Below are positions 1 through 6,677 of a stretch of 10,055 nucleotides of DNA, piece after piece. Within the stretch, counting starts at the first letter, position 1. Every line of letters begins with the position of its first letter. This DNA comes from Candidatus Nanopelagicaceae bacterium (GTDB taxonomy: Bacteria > Actinomycetota > Actinomycetes > Nanopelagicales > Nanopelagicaceae). The DNA lies in assembly GCA_947478965.1 (NCBI GenBank), contig CANJXW010000010.1:1-10055 (forward strand), in the 5' to 3' direction. A model generated the notes under the pieces. The model saw only the letters and a program-made list of their open reading frames with translations, did not search any database and was not told the origin of the DNA. A program made the position numbers and the translations under genes.

Positions 1-593
1 CTTTATGGCGCGGCAGGCTCTGGGTTACTGTTCCAACTCTTTCAATCTTCGCCCTTCTCTGGAACTTTATGATCGGTGGCGTAACTGGAATTTATCTTTC
101 AGATGTTCCAGCAGATGCATTCCTTCATGGATCAATGTATGTAACCGCGCACTTCCATTACACACTTATGGGCGCTGGTTTAACAGGAGCGGTGGCTGCT
201 CTTGTTTATTGGTTCCCAAAGATGACAGGTCGCATGCTCGATAAGAAGCTTTCATGGATTTCTTTCTGGTTGGTCCAAGTTGGTTTCAACGTCACATTCC
301 TTGGAATGTTCCTAGTCGGACTTCAAGGACAACCTCGTCGCGTTGAGGCATATTCTGAAATCTTCAATAGAGGAAATCTTGTAACAACTATTGGTGCATT
401 CACCATCATGATCGGAATGCTTATTCTTCTCCATGCTGTGATCTCTTCATGGCGCAGCGGAGTTAAAGCGCCGATGAACCCATGGCAGGCAAAGACTCTC
501 GAATGGACGGTCGCAAACCCTGTTCCTCTAGAGAATTTTGAAACCTTGCCAATTGTGACATCGGATCCGTATGGATATGGAAGGAAGATCTAA
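1..593 (+). CDS. ctaD: Cytochrome c oxidase subunit I, C-terminal part (5' end outside window)
   Basis: This is the catalytic subunit of a heme-copper terminal oxidase, which reduces O2 and pumps protons across the cytoplasmic membrane. The frame is open from base 3 and encodes about 196 residues; the ATG at 69 is internal. The AHFHY motif gives the two axial histidines (codons at 150 and 156) for the high-spin and low-spin hemes. YWFPKMTGRM, the GxPRR arginine pair that contacts heme propionates, and a late NPWxAxTLEW motif are all family hallmarks, and several hydrophobic helices are visible. Two canonical positions differ: the Asp that follows the LH of the Mg site is Gly (LHGSMY instead of LHDTY), and GMPRR is GQPRR. 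The stop overlaps the ctaE start (TAATG). The text differs from the usual actinobacterial aa3 form that I recall (HFHYVxFGTV), so a divergent A-type subclass is possible. The family assignment is secure. Confidence 0.95.
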   Translation, partial: LWRGRLWVTVPTLSIFALLWNFMIGGVTGIYLSDVPADAFLHGSMYVTAHFHYTLMGAGLTGAVAALVYWFPKMTGRMLDKKLSWISFWLVQVGFNVTFLGMFLVGLQGQPRRVEAYSEIFNRGNLVTTIGAFTIMIGMLILLHAVISSWRSGVKAPMNPWQAKTLEWTVANPVPLENFETLPIVTSDPYGYGRKI

Positions 594-1201
594 TGAGCGT
601 TGAGACCCACGTAAATCCTCATCACGAACATCCCGATGATGTCGGAAGCCGAAATCGCCTTGGCGTAATCCTTCTCCTTGTTGCAGATATTGCATTTGCA
701 CTGAGCATCCTCTTCGTTTACTTCTACCTCAAAGGCCAGAATGTAAATGGGCTATGGCTTCCTAAAGCCACTGAAGAATCTCCAGCAATCTTGCCGGTAT
801 CGAGCACAGGCGCTTGGTATGTCACTGCGATCGCAGCCTTTGGTCTACTAGCTCACTATTACGGTCTCGTTGGAGTCCGCAAAGCAAATCAAACTCAGTT
901 AAAACTTGGTGGATTTGTAGCGATGCTTGCAGCGCTTGCGGCAGCTATCTACCAAAATATCCAGATTGCAAATGCACCTTTCACATTTAGCGCGGGTGCT
1001 TATGCATCCTGCTACTTCCTGATTGCCATCATCAACATGGTCCACTTGATACTGACGGTATTCATCTCACTTGGTAACTGGAACCGTGCTCGCATTGGGA
1101 TCTATAGCGCAAATCACTGGCACGTCGATATCGTCAACCTCTGGTGGGGTTGGATGGTTGTGTCATCATTGCTGGGTGCCTTTGCCCTCTCGTTCACCTA
1201 A
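593..1201 (+). CDS. ctaE: Cytochrome c oxidase subunit III
   Basis: This is a 202-residue integral membrane subunit of the aa3-type oxidase, stabilising subunit I. It has about five hydrophobic helices after a His-rich cytoplasmic N-terminus. Family marks are the RLG before helix 1, a membrane His in INMVHLILT (residue 151), and the C-terminal NHWHVDIVNLWWGW (174-187), matching the HWHFVDxVW ending of subunit III. The usual Ser-Glu pair in the first helix (SExxFF) reads Ala-Asp here (residues 31-32), so the protein is divergent. The ATG overlaps the ctaD stop by one base and is preceded by GGAAGGA at 7 nt spacing, so start and co-transcription are well supported. The short length is normal for bacterial five-helix subunit III. 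Confidence 0.9.
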   Translation: MSVETHVNPHHEHPDDVGSRNRLGVILLLVADIAFALSILFVYFYLKGQNVNGLWLPKATEESPAILPVSSTGAWYVTAIAAFGLLAHYYGLVGVRKANQTQLKLGGFVAMLAALAAAIYQNIQIANAPFTFSAGAYASCYFLIAIINMVHLILTVFISLGNWNRARIGIYSANHWHVDIVNLWWGWMVVSSLLGAFALSFT

Positions 1202-2087
1202 ATCACCAAGTAACTGGCTCGGCCTCTATCTACTTTTAGGAGTTATTTGGGGCTGCTCATTTATCTTCATTAAATTAGGTCTTGAATTTCTTACCCCATT
1301 TGGTGTCGCCTTTATTCGTTGTGCACTTGGATCAGTCGCATTGCTGGCTTACAGCAAGATACGTGGAATACGACTTCCTCAAGATCGAAGACTCTGGTTG
1401 CATCTTTGGGTGATGTCACTACTGCTCAATGTTGGCCCGGGAATCCTCTTTGCCCTTGCCGAGACAGAGGTGACGTCAATACTTGCTGGAATCATTAACG
1501 CGGTAACACCGCTGATGGCGCTAATCTCAATTCTCGTTATTTTGCCTTCTGAAAAACCTAAGTTTGCTCAATTTATAGGAATCCTTCTTGGATTTTTTGG
1601 AGTCCTCATAGTTCTGGGTGCGTGGAAGGGTCTTGGAGATAACCCACTGTGGGCAATCCTTGTTCTCTTCCTTGCCGTCGCTTTATACGGATTTTCATTT
1701 CCATATTCACGCAGATTTATCCAGCCATACAAATTGCAGCCAGAAGCACTCGCTGCAACACAAGTGACGCTCGGCGCAATGACCCTCTTACCCTTTTTTA
1801 TCTTTGATGGAGTTTCTTCACAAAACTTTAGAGTTGGATCGGTTTTAGCGATGATTGCACTGGGTGTGATGGGAAGTGGATTTGCCTATATCTGGAACAT
1901 TAGAATCATGGAAATTGCAGGAAGTGCGATCGCAAGCTCAGTTACTTACTTAACTCCCGTTGTGGCAGTTATCGTTGGAATCATCTTCCTGGGTGAGAGC
2001 GTGACATGGCATGAGCCAGTAGGAGCTACGGTTGTTTTATTAGGCGCAGCGATTGCTCAAGAGAGAATTAAATTTAGTCGATCTTAA
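1176..2087 (+). CDS. EamA/DMT-family transporter
   Basis: This is a predicted ten-helix inner-membrane permease of the drug/metabolite transporter superfamily. The substrate cannot be read from sequence; members export amino acids, metabolites or drugs. It shows the two-repeat EamA layout: GVIWGCSFIFIK near the N-terminus (about residues 22-33) and a second half from about NPLWAILVLFLAVALYGFSF, ending in SSVTYLTPVVAVIVGIIFLGE, a typical last-repeat motif. I chose GTG at 1176, giving 303 residues, because it sits just ahead of the first helix; the frame is open further upstream but only inside ctaE. No Shine-Dalgarno is seen, and the gene overlaps ctaE by 26 bp in another frame, so translational coupling is likely. 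TTG at 1182 is an alternative start. The 3' end overlaps the convergent nickel transporter gene by 14 bp. The link with the oxidase may be positional only. Confidence 0.85.
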   Translation: MPLPSRSPKSPSNWLGLYLLLGVIWGCSFIFIKLGLEFLTPFGVAFIRCALGSVALLAYSKIRGIRLPQDRRLWLHLWVMSLLLNVGPGILFALAETEVTSILAGIINAVTPLMALISILVILPSEKPKFAQFIGILLGFFGVLIVLGAWKGLGDNPLWAILVLFLAVALYGFSFPYSRRFIQPYKLQPEALAATQVTLGAMTLLPFFIFDGVSSQNFRVGSVLAMIALGVMGSGFAYIWNIRIMEIAGSAIASSVTYLTPVVAVIVGIIFLGESVTWHEPVGATVVLLGAAIAQERIKFSRS

Positions 2088-3261
2088 ATGCGTCGCGGAT
2101 AGGACCAAGTTCAATTCCTGCAGCGGCATGGTCCGACTCTTCGCCCCGTGATAATTGAGCTTCATGAGCTGTTTTATGCCAACGTTCCTCAATATTTCCG
2201 TATTTCCAAAGCAAGAGAGCGACACTCCACACAACAACAAAGGCACCAACAATGAAGTAACCAGCGCTATTGAGATTAAAGGCAGCGGCGTAATCCCAGA
2301 ATCCGCCAGTGAGTTCTAATTGTGTAGCGATCACTTGGCAGATCTCAAGTCCACCAACAAAGAATGCAACAGAGACCGAAAGGCCGGTGATAATAATGTT
2401 GTAATAAACTTTGCGTACTGGTTTTGAAAATGCCCAACCGTACGCGAAGTTCATAAAGGATCCATCAATGGTATCGAGAAGGCTCATACCACCCGCGAAG
2501 AATAAAGGAAGCGAGATGATTGCCCACCAAGGCAATCCTGCAATAACTGATGAACCCGCGAGAACGAGCAGGCCGACTTCAGTTGCTGTATCAAAACCTA
2601 AACCAAAGAGGATGCCGAGCGGGTACATCTTCCAGCTCTTATCAATGCGACGAGCGATCGGTCCAAAAAAGCGCATCAGCAATCCGCGAGAATCAAGGTG
2701 CTTCTCGAGTTCAGCTTCGTTGTACAAACCCTTACGCATTTGGATAAAAACCTTGACGATCGAATAAAGAATAACGAGGTTGAGAATTGCAATGAGCATC
2801 AAGAAAGTTCCAGAGATGGTGGTTCCGATAAGCCCCGTGTAATGGTGGAGCGATGAATCTTCATCTTTGAGTTGGCTACCAAGTGCCTTAATTCCAAAGT
2901 TGAGCAGAATTGCAAGGGCTGCGACAACTGATGAGTGACCGAGTGAGAAGAAGAATCCGACAGCTAGTGGTCGCTGACCTTCCGACATTAACTTTCGAGT
3001 CGTGTTATCGATTGCGCTAATGTGGTCGGCATCGAAGGCATGGCGCATACCCAAGGTGTATGCAAGGGCTGCTGTGCCCCATCCGAAGAGCGAACCATCT
3101 GAGAGTTCGTAATTGCCTGAGGTGGCCTTCCACATCAAAATAGCGCCTGCTACGTGGAGGAAGAGGATGAAGCCAAACATCGCACCCATACGGCGCCACT
3201 CATCGCGGGTAAGGCGATCGCGAAGAGGGATTCGCTCAGGCTGGCTAACGACGACATTCAC
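2074..3261 (-). CDS. Nickel/cobalt permease, NiCoT (HoxN/NixA/NicT) family
   Basis: This is a high-affinity secondary transporter for Ni2+ and/or Co2+ in the cytoplasmic membrane. With a GTG start at 3261 it has 395 residues. The family signatures are all present: RHAFDADHISAIDNTTR (about 73-89, with the metal-binding HX4DH), SLGHSSVV (about 106-113), LGFDTATEVGLL (about 221-232) and GMSLLDTIDG (about 258-267). About eight hydrophobic helices are visible, and the C-terminus is charged. The frame stays open to 3423, but the GTG at 3261 has a strong GGAGG 8 nt upstream, and the longer versions would run through the palindromic operator at 3292-3308. GTG at 3276 is a second option. The Nur-like operator suggests nickel as the physiological metal and repression when nickel is plentiful. 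Ni versus Co selectivity cannot be fixed from these motifs. Confidence 0.95.
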   Translation of the reverse strand: MNVVVSQPERIPLRDRLTRDEWRRMGAMFGFILFLHVAGAILMWKATSGNYELSDGSLFGWGTAALAYTLGMRHAFDADHISAIDNTTRKLMSEGQRPLAVGFFFSLGHSSVVAALAILLNFGIKALGSQLKDEDSSLHHYTGLIGTTISGTFLMLIAILNLVILYSIVKVFIQMRKGLYNEAELEKHLDSRGLLMRFFGPIARRIDKSWKMYPLGILFGLGFDTATEVGLLVLAGSSVIAGLPWWAIISLPLFFAGGMSLLDTIDGSFMNFAYGWAFSKPVRKVYYNIIITGLSVSVAFFVGGLEICQVIATQLELTGGFWDYAAAFNLNSAGYFIVGAFVVVWSVALLLWKYGNIEERWHKTAHEAQLSRGEESDHAAAGIELGPIRDAFKID

Positions 3262-3269
3262 AGTTGAGG

Positions 3270-3274
3270 CCTCC
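3270..3274 (-). promoter_or_regulatory. Ribosome binding site deciding the NiCoT start
   Basis: On the minus strand GGAGG lies 8 nt before the GTG at 3261. It is one of the best Shine-Dalgarno matches in the window. It selects this start over the in-frame GTG at 3276 and over longer open-frame starts. Confidence 0.7.
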
Positions 3275-3291
3275 ACAGGGCATTTTCCTAG

Positions 3292-3308
3292 TTGCAAATC
3301 ATTTGCAA
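3292..3308. promoter_or_regulatory. Nur-type nickel-responsive operator (perfect palindrome)
   Basis: TTGCAAATCATTTGCAA is a perfect 8+1+8 palindrome. Read as TTGCAA-N5-TTGCAA it matches the described Streptomyces Nur box, tTGCaa-N5-ttGCAA (Nur is the nickel-responsive Fur-family repressor). It lies 31 bp upstream of the NiCoT start and directly downstream of a candidate -10 box, a position suited to repression. Zur, a related Fur-family regulator with AT-rich palindromes sharing the AATCATT centre, is the main alternative. The TTGCAA flanks and the nickel transporter neighbour favour Nur. No regulator gene lies in the window. Confidence 0.8.
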
Positions 3309-3314
3309 GAGGGA

Positions 3315-3344
3315 AGATTAGCCGAGGCACACCCGCTCTGTCCA
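3315..3344 (-). promoter_or_regulatory. Candidate promoter of the NiCoT gene
   Basis: On the minus strand TGGACA (3344-3339, five of six matches to TTGACA) is followed after 18 bp by TAATCT (3320-3315, a TAnnnT-type -10). Transcription would begin near 3308, the first base of the Nur palindrome, so the bound repressor would cover the start site. Inferred from consensus only. Confidence 0.45.
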
Positions 3345-3440
3345 CGCGAAAATTGGGGGTGTGAAGAGGCAATTCCACAGCCAAGCCCCAGCAATTGCAG
3401 GTAAGGTCGGCACAAATCACCAACCGACGGGGAGGTCACT

Positions 3441-4394
3441 ATGGGCGAAGATGAAAGCCAAGACGAACTCGTATCTGAAGAGATGCTCTGGGATCGAATC
3501 CCCGAGGTTGAAGGCGCAGAGCGCGCAAATACATATTATGAACTCAGTGCACGAATCTTTGCCCGCGGGCAATATGACGAAGCGCTCGCACTAGCCGAAA
3601 CTGCGCGAGATATCTTCTCAGAGCTAGGTGCAACTGCTCCGAGTGAAGGACTGGCTCAAGCCTATTCAGCGATTGGGTACAACCTTAATCAACTCAAGCG
3701 TATGGATGAAGCGGCAACTGCGATGAGCAAGGCAGTTGAAATTCTCCGCGAGAATAAATCTCCGATTGCGCTAGAACTCGCCTGCACACTCGGCGAGTGG
3801 TGGTACTCATCTAAAAATTATCAAAAAGTTATTGAAACAATGCACGAATGTGCACAAGAGCATTTAGTCGATGGCAGCCTTGTAGGCGCGGCAAATGATA
3901 TGCATCTGATTGGTTGCGCTCATCGCGAATTAAAACAGTACCAAGAGGCGATTGCATCATTCCAAGAAGCTCGTCAGATTTTCAAGAAAGAGAAAGAAGT
4001 TATCCATGTTGCTCGTTGCGATCAGAAGATCGCTTCCTGCTACATCGAACTTGGAGATGGCGAAAGCGCATTGACTGCGGCTCGCAGGGCGATCGATGTA
4101 TTTGAAACAGCCCATGATCACCGCCGCGAAACTTTTGCGCTCTTAGAATTTGGAAAGGCAGAGATTCTCCTTGGCAAACTTGAAGATGGCCTTGCCACTC
4201 TTGACGGAGTCCTTGAGATCATCACAGATGATGAGCCAAAAGATTTCGAAATGATCGTCGATGTCGAAACTCGAATGGCCAGTGTTATGCGCCTACTTGG
4301 GCGAGGTGTTGAAGCTGACGAAGTTATGCGCCGATTAATCTCGGTACAAGAAGCTTTAGAAGGCGTTCCAGAGAGCGAAGATCTAGGCGACTAA
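3441..4394 (+). CDS. Tetratricopeptide (TPR) repeat protein
   Basis: This is a 317-residue soluble protein without signal peptide or membrane helix, so probably cytoplasmic. Most of it consists of paired helices of about 35-40 residues with TPR-like patterning: roughly residues 28-60 (ARGQYDEALALAE), 70-103 (LKRMDEAATAMSKAVE), 110-141, 150-182 (LKQYQEAIASFQEARQIF) and 190-222 (LGDGESALTAARRAIDVF), with further repeats to about 300. TPRs form scaffolds for protein binding; the partner is unknown. N- and C-termini are acidic. The ATG has GGGAGG with 5 nt spacing, so the start is firm. It is divergent from the nickel permease gene, with a 179-bp gap holding the Nur box, and its 3' end overlaps the methyltransferase gene by 4 bp. 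No catalytic motif is visible. Confidence 0.88.
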   Translation: MGEDESQDELVSEEMLWDRIPEVEGAERANTYYELSARIFARGQYDEALALAETARDIFSELGATAPSEGLAQAYSAIGYNLNQLKRMDEAATAMSKAVEILRENKSPIALELACTLGEWWYSSKNYQKVIETMHECAQEHLVDGSLVGAANDMHLIGCAHRELKQYQEAIASFQEARQIFKKEKEVIHVARCDQKIASCYIELGDGESALTAARRAIDVFETAHDHRRETFALLEFGKAEILLGKLEDGLATLDGVLEIITDDEPKDFEMIVDVETRMASVMRLLGRGVEADEVMRRLISVQEALEGVPESEDLGD

Positions 4395-5041
4395 ACCTGA
4401 CGCGGCAAATGTTGCAGCGCCCAGTGGTACATAGCGATAGCACCTGCAGCTGATGCGTTCATCGAACGCGTTGACCCGTATTGTTCTATTGCTAAGAGAA
4501 CTTCGCAGACCGCAATTCCTTCATCTGACATTCCAGCGCCCTCTTGTCCAAAGAGTAGAACGCACGCTTCAGGAAGTTGGGCACCCTCTAAATGTTTGGA
4601 TGATGGGACGTTATCTATCCCGATGATCGGAAGATCATTCTCTTTACACCAGATCGCAAAATCCGCGATCGTCGGGTGATGGATAACGGTGAGGTATTTA
4701 TCAGTAACCATCGCTCCGCGCTTATTCCAATCGCGCTTGCCAACAATGTGAACGCCGGCGACGTTAAAAGCATTTGCAGTCCGGACAACAGAGCCGATAT
4801 TTAAATCATGCTGCCAATTTTCAATCGCAATCTGTAACTTATGTCTCTTGGTATTGAGATCAGCGACAATCGCTGCGACGCTCCAGTAACGATATTTATC
4901 CAGGACGTTACGACGGTCACCATTCTCAAGAAGTTCTAAGTCAAATTGTTCACCGGTTGGCCAAGGAAGCTCATGCGGACCAACACCGACTACAGGGAAA
5001 AATTCTCCAGGTCCGATGGTGGCAGGTGTATTTATTTCCAT
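4391..5041 (-). CDS. TrmH/SpoU-family RNA 2'-O-methyltransferase
   Basis: This is a SPOUT-fold, SAM-dependent RNA ribose methyltransferase of 216 residues. All three SpoU motifs are visible: motif 1 NIGSVVRTANAF (81-92, with the conserved Asn and catalytic Arg87), motif 2 LLFGQEGAGMS (162-172) and motif 3 IEQYGSTRSMNASAAGAI (185-202), which forms the knotted SAM site. The N-terminal 75 residues include a YRYWSVAAIVADLNTKRH segment that I associate with actinobacterial members. The substrate (tRNA Gm18, another tRNA site, or rRNA) cannot be told from sequence. The ATG at 5041 lacks a Shine-Dalgarno and has TAGAGT 6 nt upstream, so a leaderless mRNA is possible. Its stop overlaps the convergent TPR gene stop by 4 bp. 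Confidence 0.92.
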   Translation of the reverse strand: MEINTPATIGPGEFFPVVGVGPHELPWPTGEQFDLELLENGDRRNVLDKYRYWSVAAIVADLNTKRHKLQIAIENWQHDLNIGSVVRTANAFNVAGVHIVGKRDWNKRGAMVTDKYLTVIHHPTIADFAIWCKENDLPIIGIDNVPSSKHLEGAQLPEACVLLFGQEGAGMSDEGIAVCEVLLAIEQYGSTRSMNASAAGAIAMYHWALQHLPRQV

Positions 5042-5047
5042 GAGTGC

Positions 5048-5053
5048 ACTCTA
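5048..5053 (-). promoter_or_regulatory. Candidate -10 box for a leaderless methyltransferase mRNA
   Basis: TAGAGT on the minus strand ends 6 nt before the ATG at 5041, the spacing expected if transcription starts at the start codon. No Shine-Dalgarno is present. A 10-bp palindrome, GAGTGCACTC (5042-5051), overlaps it and could bind a regulator. No good -35 is seen. Confidence 0.35.
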
Positions 5054-5100
5054 AACTAAAGGCCTAGCGTTAAAAAACGAAGTACTGGAAAGGTCCACAC

Positions 5101-5451
5101 ATGAAGGCTCTCTTTACGGTTGCATATATCGTCCACATGCTTGCTATTGCAGGGGTCCTTGGACTTTTGCTCAGCCAATTAAAGAAATCTCCTCGTAAGC
5201 TATCTCCAGGAATTCTCCATAGCGCTGCAACCGCCCTTATCGCTGGCATCGTGATGGTCGGTGCATATTCATCTGCCAAGCCAGATGAAGAGCTCAACCA
5301 CACAAAGATCGGCATTAAATTGCTTATCGTTCTGGTAATTCTCGCCTTGAGTTATATCAATGTTAAGAAGGATGAACTCAAAAAGAATATTTGGTTTGCG
5401 TTGCTTGGCTTAACTCTGGCAAATGTTTTGATTGCCGTTCTCTGGCACTAA
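5101..5451 (+). CDS. Small four-helix membrane protein, function unknown
   Basis: This 116-residue protein has four hydrophobic segments: about residues 3-25, 39-60, 71-88 and 95-115. A short basic loop (KKSPRK) follows the first helix, and an acidic/polar loop with KPDEELNHTKIGIK precedes the third. The conserved-looking His and Lys of NHTKIGIKLL could be functional, but no enzyme or transporter family is recognised with confidence. The ATG has GGAAAGG at 7 nt spacing. Only 11 nt separate it from the PBP4 gene downstream, so the two probably form an operon. A role in the envelope is a guess from this linkage. Confidence 0.8.
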   Translation: MKALFTVAYIVHMLAIAGVLGLLLSQLKKSPRKLSPGILHSAATALIAGIVMVGAYSSAKPDEELNHTKIGIKLLIVLVILALSYINVKKDELKKNIWFALLGLTLANVLIAVLWH

Positions 5452-5462
5452 TAGTTACCAAG

Positions 5463-6677
5463 ATGACGTTTATACGAAAGTGTGTCGCACCTCTTTTGGT
5501 GCTCTCACTCCTGACTCCTCTGCACAGCGCATCTGCATTTGATCCATCGACTGCAACATCGGTTTTTGCACGTCTTATAAAAGCGCCAGAACTTGGAAAT
5601 CCTTCGGTGTCACTGATCGATGCAAGTACAGGGGAAGTAATATTTGAAAATAGCGCTTATTCAGAACGCAAACCTGCATCGGTTCTCAAAGTCCTCTCGG
5701 CAACTGCAACGCTAAAATATTTAGAGCCAACACAGACTTTTACGACCAAGGCCTATCGCGGAATCGAAAATAGCTCGATTGTCATCGCGGGTGGACTCGA
5801 TCCATGGATCTCGTATAAACATACCGAAGCGGTAAAGATGAAGCGGACATCGCTTCCTCGCCTTGCCCTCAACGCAATTGCTGCGATCAATAGCGATCGA
5901 ACAATTCCAACGAGAAACATCAAGCTCTATTACTCGGATATCTACGGCAGCGATCTTTCGGCTTTGACGAGTTTTCTCAAAGGTCGCGGAATCCGACTTG
6001 TTCCAACAAGAGTCACGCGGAATGAAGGTCTGGCTCTTTCTGGCGCGGAAATCTTTGCTTCATCTTCTCCTACCGTTGCAAAAATTCTCTCCTTCTTTCT
6101 CACATGGAGCGATAACACGCTCGCTGATCGTATGGCGCAGCTTGCATCTCTCGCGGCTGGAAATGGAAGGAATGAGGAAGGCGTAGCAACAACTTTTCAA
6201 GAAATTTTAGGCCAGATGGAGATTGATCCATCGAAGATTGTTATTAAAGATGGAAGTGGGCTTTCACGGCAAAACCGAGTTACTAGCCACTTGGTAGCGC
6301 AACTGCTTTATAAGATCCACCAAGATCCAGTGTTCTCAGTAATTATCGATGGACTTCCCGTAAGCGGCGTAACTGGAACATTGAAGGAACGTTACATCGA
6401 AAGCGCACCCGATGCTATTGGCCTTGTTAAAGCTAAGACCGGAACCCTCAATGGAACAGTTTCTCTTGCGGGTTATATTGAATCCGGTGATCGCGAATAT
6501 ATCTTCGTTGTCATTGCAGATAAAATTTCACGTTCATATTCAGCAAGTGAGAAAGCTCGCGCAACTTTGGATAAGTACCTAGCCAAGATTGCAAGCCCTC
6601 TCATTATTGAAGAAATTCCAGCAATCATAGAAGTTGAGCTGCCGATCGCTGAAAGTATTTCCGTTACAACGATTTAG
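5463..6677 (+). CDS. dacB: D-alanyl-D-alanine carboxypeptidase/endopeptidase, PBP4 (S13) family, compact
   Basis: This is a class C low-molecular-weight penicillin-binding protein that trims or cleaves peptidoglycan peptides outside the membrane. It has 404 residues. A signal peptide (about 1-25, ending HSASA) is followed by the three penicilloyl-serine transferase motifs: SVLK (nucleophile Ser73, Lys76), SDN (216-218) and KTG (325-327). The S13-specific DGSGLSRQNRVT lies at 263-274. SDN-to-KTG spacing is 109 residues, as in E. coli PBP4 (about 111), but SxxK-to-SDN is only 143 against about 244, so the inserted domains II/III look much reduced. ATG 5463 gives a proper signal peptide; the frame is open upstream inside the previous gene. 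No Shine-Dalgarno is obvious, so coupling to that gene is likely. The stop overlaps the beta-propeller gene by 4 bp. Confidence 0.93.
   Translation: MTFIRKCVAPLLVLSLLTPLHSASAFDPSTATSVFARLIKAPELGNPSVSLIDASTGEVIFENSAYSERKPASVLKVLSATATLKYLEPTQTFTTKAYRGIENSSIVIAGGLDPWISYKHTEAVKMKRTSLPRLALNAIAAINSDRTIPTRNIKLYYSDIYGSDLSALTSFLKGRGIRLVPTRVTRNEGLALSGAEIFASSSPTVAKILSFFLTWSDNTLADRMAQLASLAAGNGRNEEGVATTFQEILGQMEIDPSKIVIKDGSGLSRQNRVTSHLVAQLLYKIHQDPVFSVIIDGLPVSGVTGTLKERYIESAPDAIGLVKAKTGTLNGTVSLAGYIESGDREYIFVVIADKISRSYSASEKARATLDKYLAKIASPLIIEEIPAIIEVELPIAESISVTTI

Noticed and set aside
5..244. Open frame starting near the left edge on the plus strand
   Set aside because: It is a shadow of ctaD: the overlapping frame encodes clear oxidase motifs and continues to the edge, while this one has no family features.
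2411..2767. Plus-strand frame opposite the nickel permease gene
   Set aside because: It is antisense to conserved NiCoT motifs and its product is low-complexity and basic, as expected from a shadow frame.
3262..3423. Longer N-terminus for the nickel permease gene
   Set aside because: The extra residues match no NiCoT N-terminus, would run through the operator and promoter, and lack the strong GGAGG found before the GTG at 3261.
3345..3440. Promoter for the TPR gene
   Set aside because: TAAGGT at 3402-3407 could be a -10, but no -35 at proper spacing is visible, so it is not listed as a feature.
3262..3440. Metal-sensing or cobalamin riboswitch upstream of the nickel permease gene
   Set aside because: No conserved riboswitch box could be recognised, and the putative transcript leader is only about 47 nt, too short for a cobalamin or NiCo aptamer.
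5069..5080. CGTTAAAAAACG-like inverted repeat in the trmH-side spacer
   Set aside because: The arms are only 4 bp and the loop is an A-run; this is expected by chance.
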